Source: Aliicoccus persicus
GTDB taxonomy: Bacteria > Bacillota > Bacilli > Staphylococcales > Salinicoccaceae
DNA length: 62,771 nucleotides
Assembly (NCBI RefSeq): GCF_900110815.1
Contig: NZ_FOIT01000001.1
Location: 83,067 to 145,837 of the forward strand
Reading direction: 5' to 3'
Part shown: piece by piece, positions 36,681 to 52,366 of the stretch
Numbering within the stretch: the first letter of the stretch is position 1
Layout: each line of letters starts with the position of its first letter
Made by a program: the position numbers and the translations under genes
The notes under the pieces: model-generated
What the model saw: the letters and a program-made list of their open reading frames with translations, nothing else
Told to the model about the DNA's origin: nothing
Database searches by the model: none

Positions 36681-39431
36681 ATGGACGAGAACAAAATGCA
36701 CTACAAAGACACATTATTAATGCCGAAAACGGATTTTAAAATGCGCGGTGGACTTATTAACAAAGAGCCTGCGTATCAAAAAAAATGGGAAGAGATGAAT
36801 CTCTACGACAAGAAGTTGAAGATGAATGAAGGGAACACGCCTTACGTGCTGCATGATGGTCCACCATATGCGAATGGTGACCTGCACATGGGTCACGCAT
36901 TAAACAAAGTAATCAAAGATATTATTGTGCGTAACAAACAAATGCAGGGTTACTATGCGCCATATGTGCCAGGATGGGATACACACGGTCTACCGATTGA
37001 GCAGGCACTCACAAACAAGGGTGTGGACCGTAAGTCTATGACAACAGAAGAGTTCAGAAAGAAATGTTTAGAGTTTGCATACTCTCAAGTTGATTTACAG
37101 CGAGCGGGTTTCAAGCGCATGGGCATCGATGGTCATTGGGATACACCATACCTTACATCTGACTATGAAGTTGAAGCAGCGCAGGTGCGTGTGTTAAAAG
37201 ATATGGTTGAAAAAGGATTAATTTACCGCGGGAAGAAGCCGATTTACTGGTCGCCTGTCAGTGAGTCATCACTTGCCGAAGCGGAACTTGAATACCAGGA
37301 TAAAGTTTCACCCTCAATCTACGTGACGTTTAAAGTAGATGATGGTAAAGGCGTACTCGATTCAGGCGTTAATTTTGTCATCTGGACGACGACACCATGG
37401 ACAATTCCTTCAAACCTAGGATTAGCTGTGCATCCGAATCTGAACTATGTGCAATTTAATTATGAAAGTGAAGAATACATTGTCGCTGAAGATTTACTTG
37501 ATTTCTTCTGTGAAGAAGTTGAATTCGACAAAGATAAAGTAACACGTACGAAAGAATTCCAAGGGCAGCAATTAGAATATATTACGGCACGTCATCCATT
37601 GTATGACCGTCCAAGTTTAGTCGTTCTCGGCAATCATGTAACGACTGAACAAGGTACGGGGGTTGTTCACACAGCACCGGGTCACGGGGATGATGACTAT
37701 CAGATGGGACTTCTATACGATTTAGAAATTCTCAGTCCAATTGATGACAAAGGTGTATTTACATCTGAAGGCGGTAAATACGAAGGATTATTTTACGATG
37801 ATGCGAACAAAGTGATCACTGCAGATTTGGAGCAAAAAGATGCTTTGCTTAAGTTAAAGTTCTTCAAACACTCATATCCACATGACTGGCGTTCAAAAAC
37901 ACCGGTTATCTTCAGAGCAACACCGCAGTGGTTTGCTTCTGTTAAAAATGTGCGCGCAGACGTGTTGGAACAATTAACCAACACTAAATTCCAAATTGAA
38001 TGGAACCGCGAACGCATGATGAACATGATTAAAAACCGCGGTGACTGGGTCATTTCTCGTCAGCGTGTATGGGGTGTACCATTGCCATTCTTCTTTGCTG
38101 AAGATGACACACCAATCATTGATGTCGATGTCATCGAACATGTCGCACAATTAATTGAAACACATGGTACTGATGTGTGGTTTGAAAGAGAAGCGAAGGA
38201 TCTATTACCTGAAGGTTTCACACATGAAGGTTCTCCAAACGGCGAGTTCAGAAAAGAAATGGACATCATGGATGTATGGTTTGATTCCGGTTCGACACAC
38301 CGCGGTGTGTTAGAAACGCGTGACTACTTATCATATCCGGGAGACTTATACTTTGAAGGATCCGATCAATACCGCGGCTGGTTCAACTCATCACTAATTA
38401 CAAGTGTCGCAACACGCGGCGTTGCACCGTACAAAGAACTTCTTTCGCACGGTTTTGTTATGGACGGGGAAGGTAAGAAGATGAGTAAGTCTCTCGGTAA
38501 CGTGATTTTACCGACAAAAGTAATGCAGCAGATGGGTGCAGATATCATTCGTCTGTGGGTTATGTCTTCAGATTTTGAAGAAGATGTACGTATCTCTGAT
38601 GACATTTTAAAACAGGTGTCGGAAGTATACCGTAAAGTCCGTAACACATTTAGATTCCTGCTTGGTAACGTGAACGACTTTAACCCGGATAAAAATACAG
38701 TCGCATACGCTGACTTACTTGAAGTCGATAAGTTTATGTACAATCGTTTTGCAGAGCTTAAAAACTTCTTATTAGATGCGTATGAACGCTATGATTACGT
38801 ATCGATGTACCAGACATTGCAGAACTTTATCAATGTGGAGTTATCAAACTTCTACTTGGATTACGGTAAGGATATTCTGTATATTGAAGCGGAAGACAGT
38901 CACATCCGTCGCAGCATGCAGACGGTGCTCTATAAGATTTTAACAGAGCTGAATACATTGCTCGCACCTGTGCTTGTGCATACGGCTGAAGAGATTTATG
39001 AATTCACGCCGCACACAGAGAAGGAAAGTGTGCACCTTGAGTTATATCCAGAAAAAGAAGATGTAGATAATGCATTGCTTGAAAAATGGAAGTATTTCAT
39101 GGATGTACGTGATGATGTATTAAAAGCGTTGGAAGTTGCGCGTAGTGAGAAGACGATTGGTAAGTCACTCGAAGCCAAAGTGACTGTGACTCAGCCGGAG
39201 AACCTAAACTATAGTGACTTAAACAGTCCGCTTGAACAGCTGTTTATTGTTTCTCATGTTGAAATTGTTGATCAGCTTGATGATGCGCCAAAGTATAAGC
39301 ACATTCATGTCGATGTGCAGCATGCCGATGGCGTGCGATGTGAACGTTGCTGGAACTATAGCTCAGATGCATCAATTGTAGAAGGCGACTCTGATATCTG
39401 TTCAAGATGTCAAGACGTGCTACAAAAATAG
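36681..39431 (+). CDS. ileS: Isoleucyl-tRNA synthetase
   Basis: A 916-residue class I synthetase that charges tRNA-Ile. The HIGH-type motif is HMGH (in [12 protein letters not shown], about residue 70), and the KMSKS loop is at about 600. The editing domain lies between them ([29 protein letters not shown]). A C-terminal zinc ribbon has cysteine pairs CERC and CSRC. This is the bacterial, mupirocin-sensitive type by overall similarity to staphylococcal IleS. Start ATG 36681 follows AAAGGGGAG. It is controlled by the T-box leader. Confidence 0.97.
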   Translation: MDENKMHYKDTLLMPKTDFKMRGGLINKEPAYQKKWEEMNLYDKKLKMNEGNTPYVLHDGPPYANGDLHMGHALNKVIKDIIVRNKQMQGYYAPYVPGWDTHGLPIEQALTNKGVDRKSMTTEEFRKKCLEFAYSQVDLQRAGFKRMGIDGHWDTPYLTSDYEVEAAQVRVLKDMVEKGLIYRGKKPIYWSPVSESSLAEAELEYQDKVSPSIYVTFKVDDGKGVLDSGVNFVIWTTTPWTIPSNLGLAVHPNLNYVQFNYESEEYIVAEDLLDFFCEEVEFDKDKVTRTKEFQGQQLEYITARHPLYDRPSLVVLGNHVTTEQGTGVVHTAPGHGDDDYQMGLLYDLEILSPIDDKGVFTSEGGKYEGLFYDDANKVITADLEQKDALLKLKFFKHSYPHDWRSKTPVIFRATPQWFASVKNVRADVLEQLTNTKFQIEWNRERMMNMIKNRGDWVISRQRVWGVPLPFFFAEDDTPIIDVDVIEHVAQLIETHGTDVWFEREAKDLLPEGFTHEGSPNGEFRKEMDIMDVWFDSGSTHRGVLETRDYLSYPGDLYFEGSDQYRGWFNSSLITSVATRGVAPYKELLSHGFVMDGEGKKMSKSLGNVILPTKVMQQMGADIIRLWVMSSDFEEDVRISDDILKQVSEVYRKVRNTFRFLLGNVNDFNPDKNTVAYADLLEVDKFMYNRFAELKNFLLDAYERYDYVSMYQTLQNFINVELSNFYLDYGKDILYIEAEDSHIRRSMQTVLYKILTELNTLLAPVLVHTAEEIYEFTPHTEKESVHLELYPEKEDVDNALLEKWKYFMDVRDDVLKALEVARSEKTIGKSLEAKVTVTQPENLNYSDLNSPLEQLFIVSHVEIVDQLDDAPKYKHIHVDVQHADGVRCERCWNYSSDASIVEGDSDICSRCQDVLQK

Positions 39432-39444
39432 GAGGTTATATTAT

Positions 39445-39948
39445 ATGAAGAAAAAATCGTATCGACTCTTGCCGATCGGCCTTATGACGCTCGGTATTAT
39501 CGGACTCGATCAACTGACAAAACAGCTTGTAAAACGCAACATGGAAATCGGTGAATCCATTGAAGTTTTTGGAGAATATTTAAAGATTACTTCTCATCGA
39601 AACGAAGGTGCAGCATGGGGAATTATGCAGGGACAGATGGTGTTTTTCTATATTGTCACTGCAGTTGTACTCGCTGCGATGACTTATATTTACTATAAAG
39701 AAGCGAAGGGTAAGCCGATGTTACAAATCGGTATCGGCTTCCTTGTCGCTGGTGCGATTGGTAATTTAATTGATCGTGTCATCTATCAGCGCGTCATTGA
39801 TTTTGTGGATGTGTTGATTATCAACTATAGCTTTCCAATCTTTAACGTTGCAGATGCTGCACTGACAGTCGGTGTGGCGACGTTGATCATCTACTTCTTA
39901 TTCTTTGATAAAGAAGAGAAAAAAGGTGAGTTAAATGCAGACAATTAA
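39445..39948 (+). CDS. lspA: Lipoprotein signal peptidase LspA
   Basis: A 167-residue aspartic membrane protease with four helices that cleaves prolipoproteins (such as CtaC here) before the lipidated cysteine. Conserved boxes are TSHRNEGAAWGIMQG, AGAIGNLIDRV with the first catalytic Asp, and FPIFNVADAALTVG with the second. The ATG has GGAGGTTATATT upstream. It overlaps rluD by 14 bp, and the ileS-lspA-rluD order is standard. Confidence 0.96.
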   Translation: MKKKSYRLLPIGLMTLGIIGLDQLTKQLVKRNMEIGESIEVFGEYLKITSHRNEGAAWGIMQGQMVFFYIVTAVVLAAMTYIYYKEAKGKPMLQIGIGFLVAGAIGNLIDRVIYQRVIDFVDVLIINYSFPIFNVADAALTVGVATLIIYFLFFDKEEKKGELNADN

Positions 39949-40843
39949 TGTAATAGAGGAATACGTTGGTGAGCGTCTGGATAAGTTTTTGTCTGAAGTA
40001 TTAGAAGATACATCGAGAAGTGATATTCAAACGCGCATCAAGTCTGGCAATGTGCAAGTGAACGACAATATTGTAAAGCCGAACTATAAGCTGAAGGCCG
40101 ATGACATCATCGAAATTAGCGAACGCGAAGTCATCGACTCTGACATCGTGCCTGAAGACTTAAATCTAAATATTATTTATGAAGATAATGATGTTGCCGT
40201 CGTGGAAAAACCGCGAAGCATGGTCGTCCATCCGTCAGCTGGCCATCATACCGGAACGCTCGTCAATGGGCTGATGCATCAGCTCGATTCACTCTCTGGT
40301 ATTAATGGAGAGTTGCGTCCGGGCATCGTGCACCGAATTGACAAAGACACGAGTGGTTTGCTCATGGTTGCAAAGCATGATGTTGCGCACCGCGACCTCG
40401 TTGATCAACTCGTTGAAAAGTCTGTAACACGAAAGTACATCGCGCTTGTGCACGGTGTTATTACACACGATAAAGGCACGGTTGATGCGCCGATTGGACG
40501 CAATCCGAAGAGCCGTCAAGACATGGCGGTTGTGGACGATGGTAAGGAAGCGGTGACGCATTTTAATGTGCTTGAACGCTTTGAAGAACACACATTGATT
40601 GAATGTTTCTTAGAAACAGGTCGAACGCACCAAATTCGTGTCCACATGCAATATATCGGATTTCCACTCGTCGGTGATCCGAAATATGGTCGACGAAAGA
40701 CGATGGATACGGATGGTCAGCTACTGCACGCTGCAATGATTGGATTTGTTCATCCGACGTCAAAAGAAGCGATTCAATTTGAAACGCCATTACCGACGAT
40801 GTTCAGTGATATATTAGACGATTTAAGAAAGCGCATGAGCTAA
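39935..40843 (+). CDS. rluD: RluD-type rRNA/tRNA pseudouridine synthase
   Basis: A 302-residue enzyme. An N-terminal S4 domain (ERLDKFLSEV to VNDNIVKPNYKL) is followed by the catalytic domain. The active-site aspartate is in HRIDKDTSGLLMVAK near residue 140, and the C-terminal motif is ETGRTHQIRVHMQY. It isomerises uridines in large-subunit rRNA in characterised relatives; the exact sites are unknown here (B. subtilis homologue YlyB). It starts inside the lspA 3' end. Confidence 0.93.
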   Translation: MQTINVIEEYVGERLDKFLSEVLEDTSRSDIQTRIKSGNVQVNDNIVKPNYKLKADDIIEISEREVIDSDIVPEDLNLNIIYEDNDVAVVEKPRSMVVHPSAGHHTGTLVNGLMHQLDSLSGINGELRPGIVHRIDKDTSGLLMVAKHDVAHRDLVDQLVEKSVTRKYIALVHGVITHDKGTVDAPIGRNPKSRQDMAVVDDGKEAVTHFNVLERFEEHTLIECFLETGRTHQIRVHMQYIGFPLVGDPKYGRRKTMDTDGQLLHAAMIGFVHPTSKEAIQFETPLPTMFSDILDDLRKRMS

Positions 40844-40859
40844 TTTTTAAATATATACA

Positions 40860-40888
40860 TTGACATTCAAGCGTAGAAGGGATATCTT
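40860..40888 (+). promoter_or_regulatory. Sigma-A promoter of the pyr operon
   Basis: A consensus TTGACA (40860-40865), a 17-bp spacer and TATCTT (40883-40888). It begins 17 bp after the rluD stop and drives the attenuator leader. Confidence 0.8.
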
Positions 40889-40919
40889 TATTAAGAATTA
40901 AATAACCGATATATGAATA

Positions 40920-41046
40920 CGTCTTTAAATACGGTCCCGTGAGGCCGTAAAGACATGAATATAAACCGTATCACTGGCACCAGTAGGACCAGTGTGTGTT
41001 TTCGGGTACTTACATACTCATGTCAATAGACATGGGTATTTTTTTA
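40920..41046 (+). promoter_or_regulatory. PyrR-dependent transcription attenuator
   Basis: A PyrR-binding hairpin lies at 40921-40954: GTCTTT/AAAGAC and ACGG/CCGT stems around a loop containing GTCCCGTGAGGCC, like the conserved PyrR loop. An Rho-independent terminator at 41014-41046 has the stem ATACTCATGTC/GACATGGGTAT followed by seven T residues. By family knowledge, UMP-bound PyrR stabilises the anti-antiterminator and so promotes termination. This is the only such element in the operon, because the downstream gene junctions overlap or are too short. Confidence 0.9.
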
Positions 41047-41067
41047 TCGGCAAAATAGGAGGCACAC

Positions 41068-41601
41068 ATGAAAAAACGCACGATTTTAGACGAAGCACAG
41101 ATTGGTCGAACGCTGACACGAATCTCTCATGAAATACTTGAGCGTAACAAGGGCAGTAAAGATTTGGTGTTGCTCGGTGTAAAAACACGAGGTGAGTATT
41201 TAGCACGTCGCTTAAAGGAAAAAATCGAATCGATTGATAATTCTACGGTGCAGATGGGTACGATAGACATTACCAATTACCGAGACGATAAAGAACCAAC
41301 GCACGCAGAAGCAGATAACGCACTAGACGTCACAGCCTCACTCGTCAATCAACATGTTGTCATCGTCGATGATGTACTCTACACAGGGCGTACAATTCGC
41401 GCAGCTTTGGATGCTATTTTATCGCGTACGAGACCGGATAAAATTTCACTTGCAGTATTGATTGATCGCGGTCATCGGGAGTTACCGATTCGCGCGGATT
41501 ACATCGGGAAAAACATTCCAACATCTAAATCAGAAAAAGTTGTCGTACACATGCAAGAAATAGATCAAGAAGATATTGTATATATAAGTGAGGGTGAGTG
41601 A
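41068..41601 (+). CDS. pyrR: Bifunctional PyrR: pyr attenuation protein and uracil phosphoribosyltransferase
   Basis: A 177-residue phosphoribosyltransferase-fold protein that binds the pyr leader RNA when UMP is present. The PRPP motif [20 protein letters not shown] is near residue 95. The surrounding [16 protein letters not shown] and [15 protein letters not shown] match PyrR. The ATG has AGGAGGCACAC upstream. It is the first gene of the operon it regulates, directly after the attenuator terminator. The stop overlaps the region of the uraA ribosome site. Confidence 0.96.
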   Translation: MKKRTILDEAQIGRTLTRISHEILERNKGSKDLVLLGVKTRGEYLARRLKEKIESIDNSTVQMGTIDITNYRDDKEPTHAEADNALDVTASLVNQHVVIVDDVLYTGRTIRAALDAILSRTRPDKISLAVLIDRGHRELPIRADYIGKNIPTSKSEKVVVHMQEIDQEDIVYISEGE

Positions 41602-41603
41602 GT

Positions 41604-43794
<2,191 letters not shown>

Positions 43795-43795
43795 T

Positions 43796-45064
43796 ATGAG
43801 ACGTGTCATTAAAAATGGTTTTGTGTTAGAAAACAACGAACAGGTCCAAAAAGATATTGCAGTTGAAGATGGTAAGATCGTTGAAATTAGCGATATGATT
43901 GATAATTACGATGAAGTCATCGATGCAAAAGGCATGCTGGTTACACCAGGATTTGTCGATGTCCATGTACATTTACGTGAGCCTGGCGGCGAACATAAAG
44001 AGACGATTGAGACGGGTACAAGAGCAGCGGCGCGCGGTGGATTTACTGCAGTGATGCCAATGCCAAATACACGTCCAGTGCCGGATAATGCTGAGACTCT
44101 AACAAATATTTTAGACCGCATTAAAGAGACTGCACACGTTAAAGTTTTGCCATATGCTTCGATTACGACGCGCCAACTCGGTAAAGAATTAACGGACTTT
44201 AAAGCACTAAAAGAAGCTGGAGCATTTGCATTTACAGATGATGGTGTTGGTGTACAAAGTGCAGACATGATGTATCAAGCGATGAAACAAGCAGCTGCAC
44301 TTGATATGGCAGTTGTTGCACACACAGAAGAAAACACACTCATTCATGGCGGGGCAATCCATGAAGGGAAGACAAGTGAAACGCTTGGTATTCCTGGCAT
44401 CCCGTCAGTTTGTGAATCGACACAAATTGCGCGCGATGTGCTGTTAGCAGAAGCAGCAAATTGTCATTATCACGTATGTCACGTCAGCACGAAAGAAAGC
44501 GTGCGTGTAATCCGTGATGCGAAACGCGCGGGTATCCGTGTGACAGCGGAAGTGACGCCACACCACCTTGTACTTGATGAAAATGATATTACATCAGCAG
44601 ATACAAACTTTAAGATGAATCCACCATTACGTGGTAGCGATGACCGTGAAGCATTGATCGAAGGCCTACTTGACGGTACGATTGACTTTATTGCGACGGA
44701 TCATGCACCACATGCAGAAGACGAGAAAAATGTGGAAATTACTTCAGCACCGTTCGGTATCGTCGGTAGTGAAAATGCATTCCAATTGTTATATACGAAG
44801 CTAGTGAAGACAGGCGTGTTCACACTACAACAACTTGTCGACTGGTTGACAGTAAAACCATCTGAGACATTTAACTTACCGATGGGTGAGCTAAAAGTAG
44901 ATCGAGATGCTGACATTACACTGATTGACTTAGATAAAAAATATACATTAGATAAGACAGAATTTTTATCGAAATCACAAAATACACCGTTTGATGGTGA
45001 AGCATTAATTTCTGATATTTATATGACACTTGTCAATGGCAACGTTGTATATAAGGGGGCATAA
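43796..45064 (+). CDS. pyrC: Dihydroorotase PyrC
   Basis: A 422-residue zinc amidohydrolase that cyclises carbamoyl aspartate to dihydroorotate. The metal site [14 protein letters not shown] is near residue 59, and [10 protein letters not shown] near 302. [16 protein letters not shown] carries further ligands. It is a complete class I enzyme, longer than the E. coli type. The ATG follows AGGGAGAATA, 1 bp after pyrB, and carA follows after 2 bp. Confidence 0.95.
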   Translation: MRRVIKNGFVLENNEQVQKDIAVEDGKIVEISDMIDNYDEVIDAKGMLVTPGFVDVHVHLREPGGEHKETIETGTRAAARGGFTAVMPMPNTRPVPDNAETLTNILDRIKETAHVKVLPYASITTRQLGKELTDFKALKEAGAFAFTDDGVGVQSADMMYQAMKQAAALDMAVVAHTEENTLIHGGAIHEGKTSETLGIPGIPSVCESTQIARDVLLAEAANCHYHVCHVSTKESVRVIRDAKRAGIRVTAEVTPHHLVLDENDITSADTNFKMNPPLRGSDDREALIEGLLDGTIDFIATDHAPHAEDEKNVEITSAPFGIVGSENAFQLLYTKLVKTGVFTLQQLVDWLTVKPSETFNLPMGELKVDRDADITLIDLDKKYTLDKTEFLSKSQNTPFDGEALISDIYMTLVNGNVVYKGA

Positions 45065-45066
45065 GC

Positions 45067-46152
45067 GTGTTAAAGGATAAGCGATATTTAGTACTAGAAG
45101 ACGGTACAGTTTACGAAGGTTACCAGTTTGGTGGAAAAGCAGATCGTGCGGGTGAACTCGTATTTAACACATCGATGTTCGGTTTCCAAGAGATGATTAC
45201 AGACTCTGCGTATGCGAATCAAATCGTAACGTTTAGCTATCCACTCGTTGGCAATACTGGATTCAACAGTGAAGACTCTGAAACGATGAAACCAACAATC
45301 GCTGGAATCGTCGTGCGTGAAGCGGCATTATTACCATCGAACTTCCGTACGAATGAAACGTTGCATGACTATTTAGAACGTCATAACATCCCTGGTATTT
45401 CAGGCATTGATACGCGCAGCATCGTTAGAAAAATTCGCGATGGTGGTACGTTAAGAGCGGTGCTGAGTGACTCGGATGATGTGGATGCTGTCATTGAAAC
45501 GCTTAAATCAACGGATGAAACTGTACATTCAGTGCGTGATGTATCGACAAGCAGTCCTTACATTTCAACCGGTGTCGGTAGTCGTGTCGTACTCATCGAT
45601 CTCGGTAAGCAAGAAAGTCTCGTTAGAAGTTTAAACAGTGCCGGTTGTGAAGTGACGGTCGTACCACACGATACACCGACCTATGATATTTTACGCATGA
45701 AGCCTGATGGTGTCATTATATCAAGCGGTCCGGGTTCACCGGAAGATATTCCGTCAATTGTCGATAACGTACGTACGATTGCGGAACAGGTACCAGTATT
45801 CGGTGTTGGTCTCGGTCATCAAGCGATTGCTTTAGCATTTGGCGCTAAGATCGAAGCATTGCCATTTGGACACCGTGGTTCAAATATACCTGTACGTAAC
45901 ATTGAGAGAAAAACTGTAGAAATCACATCACAAAATCATGGTTTTGCTGTCAGTCGTGAATCATTGGAACAGACGGACTTAGTGATTACACACGAAGCAA
46001 TCAATGACGACTCAGTCGAAGGTATTCGTCATAAATCATTGCCGATCATGAGCGTTCAGTACTATCCTGGTGCAATTGATGGACCAGATGATTCAAGCTA
46101 TATTTTAGAAGAATTTATAAACCGTATGAATAAGGAGAATAACCATGCCTAA
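45067..46152 (+). CDS. carA: Carbamoyl phosphate synthase small subunit with a lost glutaminase triad
   Basis: A 361-residue CarA homologue. The N-terminal interface domain is normal ([40 protein letters not shown]). The class I glutamine amidotransferase domain is aberrant: the canonical GICLGHQ reads GVGLGHQ (Cys to Gly248), and the canonical QYHPEA reads QYYPGA (His to Tyr333, Glu to Gly335). The oxyanion region reads SSGPGSPED in place of SNGPGNP. The frame is intact and tightly coupled to carB (8-bp overlap), so it is not a pseudogene by decay. It likely serves as a structural partner while CarB uses free ammonia. The GTG start has AAGGGGG upstream. Confidence 0.93.
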   Translation: MLKDKRYLVLEDGTVYEGYQFGGKADRAGELVFNTSMFGFQEMITDSAYANQIVTFSYPLVGNTGFNSEDSETMKPTIAGIVVREAALLPSNFRTNETLHDYLERHNIPGISGIDTRSIVRKIRDGGTLRAVLSDSDDVDAVIETLKSTDETVHSVRDVSTSSPYISTGVGSRVVLIDLGKQESLVRSLNSAGCEVTVVPHDTPTYDILRMKPDGVIISSGPGSPEDIPSIVDNVRTIAEQVPVFGVGLGHQAIALAFGAKIEALPFGHRGSNIPVRNIERKTVEITSQNHGFAVSRESLEQTDLVITHEAINDDSVEGIRHKSLPIMSVQYYPGAIDGPDDSSYILEEFINRMNKENNHA

Positions 46153-49100
46153 ACGAACGGATATTAAATCAATATTAGTAATCGGTAGTGGACCAATCAT
46201 CATCGGTCAAGCAGCAGAGTTTGATTATGCAGGAACACAGGCGTGTTTGTCACTCCGTGAGGAAGGCTACCGTGTCATCTTAGTAAACTCAAACCCTGCG
46301 ACAATTATGACAGATAAAGAAATCGCAGACGTTGTGTACATCGAACCGTTAACACCGGATTTCATCGCACGTATTATCCGTAAGGAACAACCGGATGCAC
46401 TGTTGCCAACGCTCGGTGGACAAGTCGGTTTAAACATGGCGGTTGAGCTCGATCGTCTCGGCGTACTTGAAGAAAATAATGTGGAGCTGCTTGGTACGAA
46501 GCTTGATTCAATCAAACAAGCTGAAGACCGCGATTTATTTAGAAACTTAATGAATGACATGAATATTCCCGTGCCTGAGTCAGATATTATTACGACGCTT
46601 GAAGGTGCTTACCGATTCAAGGAGCAGGTCGGCTATCCGTTCATCGTGCGACCAGCATATACGATGGGTGGTACCGGCGGTGGTATTTGTTATAACGATG
46701 ATGACTTAAAAGAAATCGTTACAAATGGACTCAAATATTCACCGGTGAACCAGTGTTTACTTGAAAAATCTATCGCTGGATATAAAGAAATTGAATACGA
46801 AGTGATGCGTGACTCAAACGATACAGCAATCGTCGTTTGTAATATGGAAAACATCGATCCAGTCGGTATCCATACAGGAGATTCAAACGTTGTGGCACCG
46901 ACGCAAACATTGACGTTAAAAGAAACGAACATGCTGCGTGACGTGTCATTATCTGTTGTCCGTGCACTTGGCATTGAAGGTGGCTGTAACGTGCAGCTAG
47001 CACTCGATCCACACTCGTTTAATTATTACATCATCGAAGTGAACCCGCGTGTCTCACGTTCGTCAGCGCTCGCTTCTAAAGCTACAGGTTTCCCGATTGC
47101 GAAACTTGCAGCGAAAATTGCTGTTGGTATGAACTTAGATGAAATGAAAAATCCTGTAACAGGTACGAGCTACGCAAGTTTTGAACCGTCTATCGACTAT
47201 GTCGTGACGAAAGTTGCACGCTTCCCATTTGATAAGTTTGAAAAAGGTGAACGTAAACTTGGCACACAGATGAAGGCGACAGGTGAAGTCATGGCAATCG
47301 GTCGTACGTTTGAAGAATCGATTCTAAAAGCTATTCGTTCATTAGAATACGGTGTGCACCATTTAGGATTACCGAATGGCGATGACTTTACTTTAGAGCA
47401 AATAGAGAAGAAGATAAAAGAACAGAGTGATGAACGCTTATTCTATATCGGTGAAGCGTTGCGCCGCGGTATTTCTGTCGATGAGATTCATACGTGGACT
47501 GAAATTGACTATTTCTTTATCAATAAGTTTAAGCATATCATCGATATCGAGCATGAATTAAAAGAAAATGTCGATTCAATCGACCATTTAAAATGGGCGA
47601 AAACGTATGGTTTTAGCGACCGTGTTATCGGTCACCGATGGGGTAAAGATACGGATGAAATTTATCAGATGAGAAAAGATCATGGTATATTCCCAGTGTA
47701 TAAAATGGTCGACACGTGTGCGGCTGAGTTTTCTTCAGATACACCGTATTTCTACGGGACTTATGAAAAAGAAAACGAAGCTGTTGCGAGTGATCGAGAA
47801 AAGATTTTAGTACTCGGTTCTGGTCCGATTCGTATCGGTCAAGGTGTCGAGTTTGATTACGCGACAGTGCATGCAGTGTTTGCGATTCAAGAAGCAGGAT
47901 ACGAAGCAATCGTCGTCAACAACAACCCAGAGACTGTGTCGACAGACTTTACGATTTCTGACAAGTTATACTTTGAACCACTCACTGAAGAAGATGTCAT
48001 GAACATTATCGAGAACGAAAAACCGATGGGTGTTGTCGTTCAGTTCGGTGGACAAACGGCAATCAATTTAGCAGAGAAGTTAGAGCGACACGGCGTGAAA
48101 ATTTTAGGTACGACGTTAGACGATCTAGACCGTGCAGAAGATAGAAAGCGTTTTGAAGCATTGCTGAGAGAAATCGATGTGCCACAACCACTTGGTAAAA
48201 CAGCAACAAACGCTGCTGAAGCTGTAGAAAATGCTGAAGCGATTGGTTATCCAGTACTCGTGCGTCCGAGCTATGTACTCGGTGGTCGTGCGATGGAAAT
48301 CGTTCATAGTAAAGCAGAGTTAGAAAACTACATGACACAAGCGGTTAAAGCATCGCCTGAACATCCGGTACTAATCGACCGCTATTTAATGGGTAAAGAG
48401 ATTGAAATCGATGCGATCTGTGATGGAGAGAACGTCATTATTCCAGGTATTATGGAACACATCGAACGCGCTGGTGTACACTCGGGTGACTCGATGGCTG
48501 TTTATCCGCCGATTACATTGACAGAAAGTGAAATTGAAACACTTGTGGCTTATACAGAAAAATTAGCACTCGGACTAAACACAGTTGGACTCATCAATAT
48601 CCAGTATGTGTTATCAGACGGTGAAGTCTATGTACTTGAAGTGAACCCACGCTCAAGTCGTACTGTACCATTCTTAAGTAAAATTACAGACATTCCGATG
48701 GCAAGACTTGCGATGAAAGGTATTTTAGGACAGAAATTTACGGATTTAGATTATGAGTTAGGCTTACAAAAAGTTCAAGACGGTCACTATGTTAAAGCAC
48801 CGGTGTTCAGCTTTAATAAGTTGAAAAACGTTGACATCACACTCGGTCCTGAAATGAAATCAACTGGGGAAGTTATGGGTAAAGATTCATCACTTAACAA
48901 GGCATTGTATAAAGCACTTGTCGCAAGTGGTCTTGAAGTGAAAGATAACGGAACAGCACTCTTCACAGTTGCAGACAAAGATAAAAAAGAAGCAACGGAA
49001 CTCGCCCAGCGCTTGAGCAAAATCGGATATAGAATTATGGCAACGTCAGGTACGGCTGATGTTTTATCAGAAGCGGGCATCTCAGTCGTTAAAGTAGAAA

Positions 49101-49321
49101 AAATTGATGCGGTAGAAAATAGCCTACTTGATATGATTAACAACGGTAAGGTACAAATTGTCATCAACACGATGACGAAAGGTAAGACGGTAGAACGTGA
49201 CGGATTTAGAATTAGACGTGAATCTGTGTACAATGGTATTCCTTGTTTAACATCCCTTGATACTGCGCGCACATTGATTGAAGTCATTGAGAGTATGACA
49301 TTTAGCATGGACAGAATGTAG
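46145..49321 (+). CDS. carB: Carbamoyl phosphate synthase large subunit
   Basis: A 1058-residue duplicated synthetase that makes carbamoyl phosphate from bicarbonate, ammonia and two ATP. The two ATP-grasp halves begin [20 protein letters not shown] and [20 protein letters not shown] (near residue 553). Glycine-rich loops [13 protein letters not shown] and [14 protein letters not shown], and metal sites in [14 protein letters not shown] and [14 protein letters not shown], are intact. The C-terminal MGS-like allosteric domain ([19 protein letters not shown]) is present. Unlike its partner CarA it shows no sign of degeneration. Confidence 0.97.
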   Translation: MPKRTDIKSILVIGSGPIIIGQAAEFDYAGTQACLSLREEGYRVILVNSNPATIMTDKEIADVVYIEPLTPDFIARIIRKEQPDALLPTLGGQVGLNMAVELDRLGVLEENNVELLGTKLDSIKQAEDRDLFRNLMNDMNIPVPESDIITTLEGAYRFKEQVGYPFIVRPAYTMGGTGGGICYNDDDLKEIVTNGLKYSPVNQCLLEKSIAGYKEIEYEVMRDSNDTAIVVCNMENIDPVGIHTGDSNVVAPTQTLTLKETNMLRDVSLSVVRALGIEGGCNVQLALDPHSFNYYIIEVNPRVSRSSALASKATGFPIAKLAAKIAVGMNLDEMKNPVTGTSYASFEPSIDYVVTKVARFPFDKFEKGERKLGTQMKATGEVMAIGRTFEESILKAIRSLEYGVHHLGLPNGDDFTLEQIEKKIKEQSDERLFYIGEALRRGISVDEIHTWTEIDYFFINKFKHIIDIEHELKENVDSIDHLKWAKTYGFSDRVIGHRWGKDTDEIYQMRKDHGIFPVYKMVDTCAAEFSSDTPYFYGTYEKENEAVASDREKILVLGSGPIRIGQGVEFDYATVHAVFAIQEAGYEAIVVNNNPETVSTDFTISDKLYFEPLTEEDVMNIIENEKPMGVVVQFGGQTAINLAEKLERHGVKILGTTLDDLDRAEDRKRFEALLREIDVPQPLGKTATNAAEAVENAEAIGYPVLVRPSYVLGGRAMEIVHSKAELENYMTQAVKASPEHPVLIDRYLMGKEIEIDAICDGENVIIPGIMEHIERAGVHSGDSMAVYPPITLTESEIETLVAYTEKLALGLNTVGLINIQYVLSDGEVYVLEVNPRSSRTVPFLSKITDIPMARLAMKGILGQKFTDLDYELGLQKVQDGHYVKAPVFSFNKLKNVDITLGPEMKSTGEVMGKDSSLNKALYKALVASGLEVKDNGTALFTVADKDKKEATELAQRLSKIGYRIMATSGTADVLSEAGISVVKVEKIDAVENSLLDMINNGKVQIVINTMTKGKTVERDGFRIRRESVYNGIPCLTSLDTARTLIEVIESMTFSMDRM

Positions 49322-49329
49322 GTGATTGT

Positions 49330-50984
<1,655 letters not shown>

Positions 50985-51002
50985 ACATTAAGGAGTGCTT
51001 GA

Positions 51003-51692
51003 ATGAACCGTCCAATAATCGCTTTAGATTTCGAAAACCGTGAGCAAGTGGAACAATTTCTTAATCGCTTTGATGAGTCACTATTTGTAAAAGTTGGCAT
51101 GGAGTTGTTCTATGCTGAAGGACCACAAATTGTCCAAGAAATTCATGCACGTGGCCACGACATATTTTTAGATTTAAAATTGTATGATATACCAAATACC
51201 GTCGGCCGAGCGATGTCCGTGCTTGGTGGATTGAATGTCGCGATGACGAATGTCCATGCCCATGGCGGCGTCGCAATGATGAAGCGCGCTGCTGAATCAT
51301 TCAAAGATAAAAATCCAGATGGCAAGTTGATTGCAGTGACGCAGCTGACGTCGATGAACGAATTGAATGTGAGTGATGAACAACAATCAAAGTTGTCTTT
51401 GGATGATAGCGTCGAACATTTGGCACGACTCACTTTATCAGCAGGACTGGATGGTGTTGTATCATCACCTCTAGAATCGAAACGCATCCATGAAACGTGC
51501 GGAGATGACTTTTTAACAGTCACACCAGGCATCCGCTTAAGTGAAGATTCGGTGGATGACCAAGTGCGCGTTGTTACACCAGACGAATCACGCGCACTGG
51601 GCACAGATTACATCGTCGTCGGTCGTTCGATTACGACGAGTGAAGACCCGGTTGGTAAATATAAAGTTGTGAAATCGTTGTGGCAAGGTTAA
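51003..51692 (+). CDS. pyrF: Orotidine 5'-phosphate decarboxylase PyrF
   Basis: A 229-residue barrel enzyme that forms UMP from OMP. The catalytic D-K-D motif is in IFLDLKLYDIPNTVG near residue 60, ALDFENREQ is at the N-terminus, and the phosphate loop is IVVGRSITTSEDP near the C-terminus. The ATG has AAGGAGTGCTTGA upstream, 18 bp after pyrD. Confidence 0.96.
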   Translation: MNRPIIALDFENREQVEQFLNRFDESLFVKVGMELFYAEGPQIVQEIHARGHDIFLDLKLYDIPNTVGRAMSVLGGLNVAMTNVHAHGGVAMMKRAAESFKDKNPDGKLIAVTQLTSMNELNVSDEQQSKLSLDDSVEHLARLTLSAGLDGVVSSPLESKRIHETCGDDFLTVTPGIRLSEDSVDDQVRVVTPDESRALGTDYIVVGRSITTSEDPVGKYKVVKSLWQG

Positions 51693-51724
51693 TTTTTGGA
51701 ATTTAAAATTCGTGGAGGTAACGT

Positions 51725-52330
51725 ATGAGAGAAGAAAGTATAGCGGGTATTTTACTCGACATCAATGCAGTGATGATTCGTCCGAATGATAAGTTTACGT
51801 GGGCGAGTGGCATACAGTCACCGATCTATTGTGACAACCGTAAAATCATTGGTGACGTGGCAGCACGTCGAGCCGTTTCGAAGCGCTTCGTTGAGTTGAT
51901 CGAAGGTAAAAATGTGGATGTGATTGCAGGTACTTCTACTGCGGGTATTCCACATGCGGCTTTTATTGCTGAAGAAATGTCACTGCCGATGAGCTATGTG
52001 CGTGGTAGTAAGAAAGCGCACGGAACAGGTGCACAAATAGAAGGTGCCGACGTTAAAGGAAAACGCGTCGTGTTGATTGAAGATTTAGTGTCAACAGGCG
52101 GATCGAGCTTAGAAGCAGTGAGCGCGTTAAAAGAAGCCGGTGCTGAAGTTGTCAACGTGACTGCGATATTTACGTATGAGTTGGACCGTGCGCGAGAAAA
52201 CTTTGAAGCAAGTGGGGTAGAGTTGCTGACGTTGAGTAACGTTTCAACTTTGTTAAGTGTGAGCGTCGATCGCGGTGACTTATCTGAAGCAGATGTAGAA
52301 GAAGTACGTGAGTTTTTGAGTAATTTGTAG
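51725..52330 (+). CDS. pyrE: Orotate phosphoribosyltransferase PyrE
   Basis: A 201-residue enzyme that makes OMP from orotate and PRPP. The PRPP-binding motif is VVLIEDLVSTGGSSLEA near residue 118, and FTWASGIQSPIYCDNRK is the N-terminal orotate region. It is the last gene of the ten-gene pyr operon and is followed by a strong terminator and then the third repeat field. The ATG has GGAGGTAACGT upstream. Confidence 0.96.
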   Translation: MREESIAGILLDINAVMIRPNDKFTWASGIQSPIYCDNRKIIGDVAARRAVSKRFVELIEGKNVDVIAGTSTAGIPHAAFIAEEMSLPMSYVRGSKKAHGTGAQIEGADVKGKRVVLIEDLVSTGGSSLEAVSALKEAGAEVVNVTAIFTYELDRARENFEASGVELLTLSNVSTLLSVSVDRGDLSEADVEEVREFLSNL

Positions 52331-52366
52331 AGTTTTTGGATTGTTTATAGAGTTTGGTGTGTTTTT

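Noticed and set aside
45067-46152. carA as a pseudogene
   Set aside because: The frame is full length, the N-terminal domain and coupling to carB are intact, and only catalytic positions are changed; loss of one activity is a better reading than gene decay.
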